Source: Penelope pileata
Lineage: Eukaryota; Chordata; Aves; Galliformes; Cracidae
Length of the DNA stretch: 64,000 bases
Reading direction: 5' to 3'
Assembly (NCBI GenBank): GCA_013396635.1
Contig: WBMW01005484.1
Location: forward strand, 1 to 64,000
This document shows, in pieces, positions 61,901 to 64,000 of this stretch (positions are counted from its first letter, which is position 1; every line of letters begins with the position of its first letter). A model generated the notes under the pieces. It saw only the letters and a list, made by a program, of their open reading frames with translations. It had not been told where the DNA came from and did not search any database. The position numbers and the translations under genes were made by a program.

Positions 61901-63952
61901 ACCGCCCACACGAGCACAAGCCCAGGGCAGCTCCTGGCTGGCCTTGCTTCTGGCACACCGAATCCTGGGATGGGGAGCTAACTGCACCACAAACTCCTCG
62001 GCCTTCTGTTTTCATGGCAGTGTTTTCAGGACGGCATCTTACATTGCCTACAGTACAACCAACACACTACTTGCTGCAGAGACTCAGAGCAGACTTCCTG
62101 CACCCTCTGGTTACTCTGATGGCATTTCTGAGCTTTGCAGGGAACACAGTAGGTGGCTGAACTGTTCTGACGACCTCAGCTGTGCCTTTTGACGAAATTC
62201 CATGGGTTAGCTGTCGCACTAATCTAAACTTTAGCAAGGCTAAAAGTATTTACTGTTTTCTCCCAAGTGAGCTCAGAGGACGTTGTGGTTTAACCCAGCA
62301 GCAGCTGAATACCACACATCCCTTCACTCATTCCCCCTTCTCCCAGTGGGATGAGAGAGAATCAGAAAAAAAAGGTAGAAGTTGTGGGTTGAGATAGAAA
62401 CTATTTACTAGGACAGAAAAGGAAGAGAAAAATAATGATAATTATATAAATATATTTATATGTACATGAAAGAAGCAATGCACAAAGCAATTGCTCACCA
62501 CCCACCAACCAATGCCCAGCCAGTCCCTGAACACTGAGAGCCCCCGTGGCCAACTCCCCTCAGTTTTAGTTTTTTCACATGATGTCATATGGTACAGAAT
62601 ACCCCTTTGGCCAGTTCAGGTCAGCTGTCCTGGCTCTGTCCCTCCCACCCCTCTCAGGCAGGGCAGGGCGAGAAGCTGAAAAACTGGAACATCCTTGGCT
62701 CTGTACAGCGCTGCTCAGCAACAACTAGAACTTTGGTGTGTTACCAATGTTGTTTTTCTCCTGAAGCCAAAACATAGCATCATACCAGACACTAGGAAGA
62801 AAATCAACTCTGCCCCAGCTTAAATCAGGACAGAGGATAAGCACTATTTCTGATTAGCAGAAATTGAAGAAGACATTTAAAGAAACATCAATAAACTTAA
62901 CAACAGAACAGAACATTCCTGCTTAAAAACATGACTGAGATTCCACTGCATTCTGGCAAGATTTCAGAGATAAGCTTGTGTATACTCGTGTATGTTGTTC
63001 CAAGTAATCTCACCTCCCACAGCATACTGGGTCACGAGACCAGAAGTCTTCAGGGCTTATTTGTAATCTTTCAGGGGAAATAAGCCCCGAAACAAACCAA
63101 ACCCAAAGAACTTACAGAGGAATGGAGGAACAGCTGAGAAGTTCTTACACACGCCCAGACCATGTCACGCTGCTCTGAGGGCACACTCAGAAGCACACAA
63201 CACACACGTCTGAGTGAGGCTGCTCCTCCTAAATGCCAAACACCGGGTCAAAGAGGCAGTAAAGAGGAAAGACACCCATACAAGAAACAAAAAGCAACAC
63301 CCTAAGGAGAGGCAAATAGCACTCATATGGCAAAGAAATGGCATTATAGAGGGGGAAGGCGGCAGATGTGGATGAGTAATTGTTACCTACTGCACCCTTC
63401 TATGGAATGACAGCTCCAGGAGAAAACACGCTGCCACCGGACCTCCAGGGAAATGGGGATTATAACTGCTACCAGCTGAAGAACTGCTGAAAAGCAGCAG
63501 CTGTGCACAGAGACCTACAAACCCACTCTTTTAAATCAGCTTCTCTCAGTCCTGGGAGACCTGCGGCAAAAAGTCGCCATCGATCGTGCCATGTCTCGCA
63601 GAAGCTTCCTCCAGCATTTCGCAGTGGGTGCAGCAGTCTGCTCCCCAGCTGCTCGCCACCTCTCCCCGCACAGCACAGACCCAGCACCCAGCCGAGCCGG
63701 CTCCTCACCCCGCCCTTTCCCAGCGGCCGACGCAGAGGAGGCAGCAGCGGGGCCGCCGAGCTGCCCCGGCCGGGCCGAAGCAGCCCCGGGAATGCCCGCC
63801 CTGCCCCCCACTACCTGTCTAGCAGCGGTCCCTGCAGGCACTTGAGGGCTACCGGGACCCTCCAGTCAGCGTGGCGGGCGGCGGACACGGTGNATGGCGG
63901 GCAGCGCGCAGCTGATGCCGCTCGCCCGGCCGCCACCCTCCCCGCCGCTCAT
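43623..63952 (-). CDS. RIPK2: RIPK2, receptor-interacting serine/threonine kinase 2, eleven coding exons
   Basis: Cytosolic kinase and adaptor that carries NOD signals to NF-kB and MAPK through its C-terminal CARD. The joined exons give about 522 visible residues, and the n in exon 1 hides about 17 more, close to the 540 of human RIPK2. Kinase features seen are the beta-3 Lys in 'VPVALKC', the helix-C Glu in 'LKEAEIL', the family-typical 'HHDLKTQN' loop (His-His-Asp), 'DFGMSKW', and 'EGGTIIYMPPE'. Residues equivalent to human Arg36, Arg41, Ser176, Lys209 and Tyr474 are all retained. Ser181 of human is Glu here. The intermediate region is diverged and Ser-rich, and the CARD lies entirely in the last exon. 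The tail after 'GLQPYP' is nine residues, shorter than in mammals. Every junction is GT-AG with matching phases. Homology makes the identification near certain. Confidence 0.96.
44148..44330 (-). mobile_element. Degenerate CR1 fragment in RIPK2 intron 10
   Basis: 'gtgaatcacagcataattta', 'agttggaaggaaccctcagg' and 'gggcaacctgttctgaa' resemble the complement of a CR1 3' end, with heavy divergence. Confidence 0.5.
45674..45853 (-). CDS. RIPK2: RIPK2 coding exon 10
   Basis: 59 full codons, 'GNSNSLHSLSCQSTDENPS' to 'SSMLQTSPISS'. A Ser/Asn-rich linker between the kinase and CARD with no fold expected. The acceptor is TTTAAG; the donor GTATAG is moderately weak and leaves phase 1. Confidence 0.85.
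46086..46436 (+). mobile_element. CR1 3' end in RIPK2 intron 9, antisense to the gene
   Basis: About 350 bases from 'gatagctgcctttcaata' to 'attctatgattctatgattg', with the 'cactggaacaggttgccc' block. The 3' 240 bases are almost identical to 57446-57695, so both are from one young subfamily. Confidence 0.93.
48287..48352 (-). mobile_element. Short CR1 tail, minus strand
   Basis: 'gagtcatagaattgagttgg' and 'catctagtccaactttcctg' are the complement of a CR1 3' end. Confidence 0.75.
48583..49001 (-). mobile_element. CR1 fragment, minus strand, old
   Basis: It runs from 'gacattgaatagttcagttgg' through 'gaacgttttctaatgcc' to 'ccctcagcctctcctcaca', the complement of the reverse-transcriptase end and 3' UTR, well diverged. 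Confidence 0.82.
49222..49345 (+). mobile_element. CR1 fragment, plus strand, old
   Basis: 'acactggaatgggctgccta' followed by 'gatatggcactaagggacat' matches the CR1 3' coding end. The terminal repeat is lost. Confidence 0.72.
50051..50156 (-). CDS. RIPK2: RIPK2 coding exon 9
   Basis: 35 codons, 'ETSSAFIHCDALPLRS' to 'QCNILSS', part of the linker. The acceptor is TTTCAG, the donor is GTAGAA, and the exon ends in phase 1. Confidence 0.88.
50787..50876 (-). CDS. RIPK2: RIPK2 coding exon 8
   Basis: 30 codons, 'TQYESQCIHKSGKKAF' to 'LNIPLNPQE'. 'SLNIP' matches the human linker. The acceptor is TCTTTCAG and the donor is GTAAAC. Confidence 0.9.
51017..51102 (-). CDS. RIPK2: RIPK2 coding exon 7
   Basis: 'CLIDLEPVLRTFDEI' to 'EAVILLKRSK', the last helix of the kinase domain and its C-terminal extension. 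Acceptor TTTAG, donor GTAAGT. Confidence 0.94.
53935..54040 (+). mobile_element. CR1 3' tail, plus strand
   Basis: 'agagacatggtttaatgatgg' and 'tctagatgattctacaattct' match the CR1 3' UTR and terminal repeat, as in the copy at 240-511. Confidence 0.78.
54486..54647 (-). CDS. RIPK2: RIPK2 coding exon 6
   Basis: 53 codons, 'VINPLQIMYSVSQGQR' to 'SGWAQNPDERPSFL', the C-lobe of the kinase with the conserved 'GWAQNPDERPSF' ending. Acceptor TTTTGACAG, donor GTAAGT. Confidence 0.95.
55003..55052 (-). CDS. RIPK2: RIPK2 coding exon 5 (50 bp)
   Basis: 'SYAIIMWEVMSRKQPFE', C-lobe helix F region. The exon is too short for ordinary open-frame searches and was found by homology and matching phases. Acceptor AAACAG, donor GTAAGG. 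Confidence 0.93.
56834..56991 (-). CDS. RIPK2: RIPK2 coding exon 4 (activation segment)
   Basis: 52 codons beginning 'IADFGMSKWR', with 'SMSQSRSETSLPEGGTII' and ending 'RASVKHDIY'. It carries DFG, the equivalents of Ser176 and Lys209, and Glu at the human Ser181 position. Acceptor TTTCCAG, donor GTAACC. Confidence 0.95.
57446..57695 (+). mobile_element. CR1 3' end in RIPK2 intron 3, antisense to the gene
   Basis: About 250 bases almost identical to the end of the copy at 46086-46436, finishing 'aaggattctatgattctac'. Confidence 0.93.
57800..58105 (+). mobile_element. Second CR1 3' end, directly downstream
   Basis: A different CR1 subfamily in the same orientation: 'caataagacaaggggcaat', 'ggtggactcgacctctag' and tail 'aattctgtgattctgtgac'. 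Confidence 0.88.
59413..59568 (-). CDS. RIPK2: RIPK2 coding exon 3 (catalytic loop)
   Basis: Exactly 52 codons, 'EDMYPDIPWCLRYRIL' to 'LLDDEFHVK', including 'LLHHDLKTQNILL'. Acceptor TTTGGCAG, donor GTAAAG, phase 0 at both ends. Confidence 0.95.
60707..60860 (-). CDS. RIPK2: RIPK2 coding exon 2
   Basis: 'DRNHLLKEAEILHKARF' to 'TNGSLNQLLHG'. It holds the helix-C Glu, the gatekeeper region 'GIVTEYM' and the hinge. It enters by completing the Ser codon begun in exon 1. Acceptor TTTGAAG, donor GTGAGT. Confidence 0.95.
62281..62832 (+). mobile_element. Avian LTR-like element in RIPK2 intron 1
   Basis: It starts near 'tgtggtttaacccagcagc' and ends near 'taaatcaggaca', resembling a widespread avian retroviral solo LTR of about 550 bases. 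GAGGA flanks it on both sides (62276-62280 and 62833-62837), consistent with a 5-base target duplication, though three extra bases precede the TG. No retroviral genes adjoin it. It is opposite in orientation to RIPK2 and about 1 kb from exon 1. Confidence 0.55.
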
Positions 63953-64000
63953 TCTCGCGCTCCGCTACGGGGAGGGGCCGGCACCGGCTCCGCGCTGCCC
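63540..64000 (-). promoter_or_regulatory. RIPK2: CpG island at the RIPK2 5' end
   Basis: The sequence changes abruptly from AT-rich to GC-rich with many CG dinucleotides, covering the end of intron 1, exon 1 and the first 48 bases upstream of the start codon. No TATA box is visible in those 48 bases. The core promoter is probably mostly beyond the window. Confidence 0.75.
63815..63952 (-). CDS. RIPK2: RIPK2 coding exon 1, with a hidden gap
   Basis: The ATG at 63952 has A at -3. The peptide begins 'MSGGEGGGRASGISCALPA', where 'CALPAI' matches the human N-terminus. After the n at 63893 it resumes 'TVSAARHADWRVPVALKC' and ends in the LLDS codon split with exon 2. The expected segment equivalent to human residues 14-30 (beta-1 strand and glycine-rich loop) is missing at the n. 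Without it the frame would not stay aligned. The N-terminus is about seven Gly-rich residues longer than human. Donor GTAGTG. Confidence 0.88.

Noticed and set aside
63536..63845. Several overlapping open frames on both strands in the CpG island
   Set aside because: GC-rich DNA has few stop codons. The frames run through RIPK2 intron 1 beside its exon 1 and have Ala/Pro/Arg-rich composition with no homology.

Overview
The window is vertebrate nuclear DNA, almost certainly from a bird and probably a galliform. It is AT-rich and carries about twenty fragments of CR1 non-LTR retrotransposons, recognisable by reverse-transcriptase remains and by 3' tails ending in ATTCTATGATTCTATGATT-type repeats. 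It also holds at least two avian LTR-type elements. The two protein genes have canonical GT-AG introns and vertebrate protein families. Most open frames outside them are chance or lie in repeats.

Two genes were assembled exon by exon, both on the minus strand and head to tail. (1) A nine-coding-exon amino-acid transporter of the y+LAT class (SLC7A6/SLC7A7-like), start near 29978 and stop at 18738, with an intact predicted 507-residue protein. (2) RIPK2, the NOD-pathway kinase with a C-terminal CARD, eleven coding exons, start at 63952 in a CpG island and stop at 43623. All RIPK2 exon phases match, but exon 1 contains a single n that replaces about 17 codons, including the glycine-rich loop.

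Layout: 1-18.4 kb is intergenic, with CR1 copies, one antisense LTR end (about 4.27-4.66 kb) and a possible second LTR (about 11.8-12.2 kb). 18.7-30 kb is the SLC7A gene. 30-43.6 kb is intergenic, with gaps in homopolymers and several CR1 copies. 43.6-64 kb is RIPK2, with many CR1 insertions and an LTR-like element in its large introns.

The two genes are not an obvious functional pair; one is plasma-membrane amino-acid exchange and the other innate immune signalling. Their adjacency is informative for evolution. In mammals SLC7A7 lies near MMP14 and RIPK3, SLC7A6 is on the chromosome of MMP15, and RIPK2 is near MMP16. A y+LAT gene beside RIPK2 is therefore a candidate third whole-genome-duplication copy lost or transformed in mammals. 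A second point of interest is a tandem splice acceptor before the last RIPK2 exon that would keep or remove the whole CARD.
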